From the NCBI RefSeq assembly GCF_964204865.1, contig NC_135261.1, positions 14,756,001 to 14,820,000 on the forward strand: a DNA stretch of 64,000 nucleotides. The letters are read 5' to 3'. Position numbers and translations under genes: made by a program. This document shows, piece by piece, positions 61,901-64,000 of this stretch (position 1 is the first letter of the stretch; each line of letters opens with the position of its first letter). The notes under the pieces were generated by a model. It made no database searches. It saw only the letters and a list, made by a program, of their open reading frames with translations, and was not told the DNA's origin. This stretch comes from Styela clava. Taxonomy: Eukaryota; Chordata; Ascidiacea; Stolidobranchia; Styelidae.

Positions 61901-62561
61901 AATAACAAAAAGACCAATATGCTTGTCAATCCTATTCAAAAAAAAGCCTAGCACATTCAAATTCAGGTTTACAAGAGTATTCACGCCCCAAAACGTTTAA
62001 ATATTAATGCAAATCATCTATAGGCTAGCAGAAGCTAAAAAAGCAATTTGAAAAAACTTGTGATTAGAAATTTTAGTGTGGTTATCGGGTTGCTTCGAGG
62101 AGCACAAGTATTTTATTCTGACTGTAATTCAGAAATAACATGCGCTTTTTCTTCAATGGCTTTCAGTTTTGTACATATTTAGCTTTTAGTTTTCCTTTTC
62201 CAATATTTATCCATTATCATGGAAAAATTGAAATATGCAACGTGCGGTATGCATTATGAATAACGTTGGCACATTACCCACCCCTGAGAAATCCCATGAC
62301 TATAACTACATTTTTGTTACGATGTCATAAATCCTGAAATTTCAAGAGTTGCTCTGTTGATTCTTAGTATCACGTAACCGACTCTCATTGATCTTTACTT
62401 TGATAATAGAAAATATTCTGAAATAAAAAATAAACTATTTGACGCTGAAGGTCTTTTTTTAGTCATTAGTATTCTACACAACACCAGTTGAAGATCACTG
62501 GTACAAATTCTAATGCAGTCTGGTTGAAATATCGCGGTATTATTTTGTTTATTGCTTCATC

Positions 62562-62602
<41 letters not shown>

Positions 62603-64000
62603 TATGTTTGTTATGTTTGTATCATGTTGACAGTATGGTGCCTTGTTTCAATCTTTTCACCAAAATATAATGGGATAAATAATATTTCGATTTATTACCA
62701 AATTTTTGAAATTTAGTTCTTTATTTATATTTCACCATTTTATCTTTATTAATACTATATTATAAACAGAAAAACTTTACCGCAATGGCAGTCGGCCTCC
62801 AGCATCCAAAATCTGTGGGAACTATTCGATTAAAATCGAAAGATCCATTTGAGCAGCCGATAATTGATCCGAACTACCTTTCAGACGATGATGATGTTCT
62901 TATGCTTATCGAAGGTTTGTTGTAATGGAAGAAAGAGTTTCTGCTTATCTACATAGTAAATAATGCGACAATTTGGCCTTCAATTAACTAATTGATTGTG
63001 ATTTGTGATATTTCAATTCGATAAGACTGTTAGTAATTTATTTTTTACAACCATTAGCTACTTTTCATTGCAAACATTAAAATATGCTCAAGTGATGTCT
63101 TTTTTTCAACTGCTGACAGGTTTAAAAATAATCGAAAAACTCGAAATGACAAAGACATTAAACAGTATCGACTACAGAATGATATTTCCGGATTTATGTA
63201 ACTTCACATCCAATCAAACGCCTCCCCGGTAAGTAAGCAGTGATTCGTGGAGATATTCGTGAATTAGTGTACGCGTATCTGCTGAAATATAAAAATTTGA
63301 AACGCTAAACCTTTTAGTTTACAAACATAGACAGTCAATTCAATCTGATGTTTTACTTTGTTTCAAATAATTCTGATTTTTTTCTGTTTGCTATTGTTAA
63401 TGAAAATGAAGTAATATTGATACAGTGATAATTTTTAATGTATATTTCTTTTTTCAGGCCTGACAGTTTCTATCGGTGTTATATAGGCCTGTCCACGAGA
63501 ACACTTTATCATCCGTGCTGCACGGCCAAAATGGGTGAAAATGATAATAAAATGGCCGTTGTTGACTCAAGACTTAGGTGATTTAAAAATAAAATTATAC
63601 ATATATATGTGCCCAATTTGGTGCATTACCTGAGGATAAAAAAAGACGAACGTGAAAGGGACAATAAATAAAACAATACTGCCAATATTATTTTATCTGA
63701 AATGGCCTATATCAAATATTATTTTCGTTCCAACAAAAAGAAAAATATTGTATTTGTAGAAATTACTGCCATTCCTTTTTAGGATTTGGGATGCCTGTCT
63801 CATTTGAAACTGAATGAAAAAAAAAATGATCCTACTACCATAAATAATGTCATGTTAAATTTATTGTTTACAGGGTTCGTGGTGTAAGAGGACTCCGTAT
63901 TGCTGACGCATCAGTGATGCCACATTTGACTTCGGCAAATATCCAAGCTCCGTGTTACATGATAGGAGAAAAAGCAGCAGATATGATAAAAGAAGATTGG
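55908..64000 (+). CDS. GMC oxidoreductase (glucose dehydrogenase [FAD, quinone]-like), 3' end cut by window
   Basis: Exons: 55908-56013, 56737-56797, 57137-57281, 57621-57894, 58008-58131, 58940-59153, 59350-59451, 59861-59985, 60085-60163, 62770-62914, 63120-63228, 63458-63577, 63874-64000+. The frame is continuous for 577 codons; family members are about 600 aa, so only a few residues are missing. A hydrophobic N-terminus ([11 protein letters not shown]) suggests secretion. The FAD Rossmann motif is VGAGASG (36-42) with the ribose-binding LLLEAG (58-63). GMC signature 1 is [19 protein letters not shown] (from residue 110) and signature 2 [15 protein letters not shown] (285-299). The catalytic His is H513 in HPCCTAKMG; the second catalytic position is N557 in ANIQAP. 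GMC enzymes oxidise an alcohol (sugar, choline and others) with FAD; the substrate cannot be told here. Donors GTACGG, GTTGTA, GTACAT and GTTTGT are weak but are the only ones keeping frame and motif continuity. Confidence 0.95.
60292..61680. mobile_element. hAT element, 1,389 bp, in a GMC-gene intron, perfect 8-bp duplication
   Basis: Starts CAGTGTTTCCCAACC and ends GGTTGGGAACGCTG, inverted ends with one or two differences. GTATAAAT flanks both sides exactly (60284-60291 and 61681-61688). AGTCCGCGG boxes lie inside both ends. It begins 129 bp after the donor of exon 9 and carries no intact transposase. Confidence 0.92.
62562..62602. repeat. Compound (TA)n(GA)n microsatellite in GMC intron
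   Basis: About ten TA units followed by about ten GA units, 170 bp before exon 10. Confidence 0.9.

Overview
This is a eukaryotic nuclear window: AT-rich DNA, genes split by introns of about 100 bp to 2.6 kb, no operons, and many DNA-transposon fragments. Four protein genes can be read exon by exon with continuous frames and GT/AG junctions. The gene set (single-domain rhodanese, UNC93A-like protein, glucose-dehydrogenase-like GMC oxidoreductase, large extracellular LRR protein) fits an invertebrate animal. An ascidian tunicate is my best guess, but the sequence alone does not prove it.

Layout. 1-7,300 is transposon territory: one end of a hAT element, a 3.4-kb PIF/Harbinger-like element with a hAT copy nested inside, a transposase remnant, a 1-kb element with regularly spaced CGTGCA boxes and internal tandem repeats, and a cluster of inverted and direct repeats. 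7,690-9,632 (+) is a two-exon rhodanese gene with a foldback element in its intron. 9.6-28.9 kb is a gene desert with at least six MITE-type elements, two of them copies of one hAT-like family. 29,481-39,947 (+) is a 13-exon LRR gene encoding about 894 aa. 40-47.9 kb is a second desert with two hAT elements, one with a perfect 8-bp target-site duplication. 47,942-53,853 (-) is a seven-exon UNC93A-like gene (548 aa). 55,908 to the window end (+) is a GMC oxidoreductase gene (13 exons, 577 codons visible). Its final exon runs off the window just after a typical family C-terminus. A 1.4-kb hAT element with a perfect 8-bp duplication sits in its tenth intron... between exons 9 and 10.

The four genes show no obvious shared pathway. 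UNC93A-like and GMC genes lie head to head about 2 kb apart. The most notable points are the LRR protein architecture (two LRR blocks, an internal Cys-rich cap, a polybasic tail), the young hAT insertions, and an element that carries repeated DR1-type nuclear-receptor half-site pairs and helically phased CGTGCA boxes.
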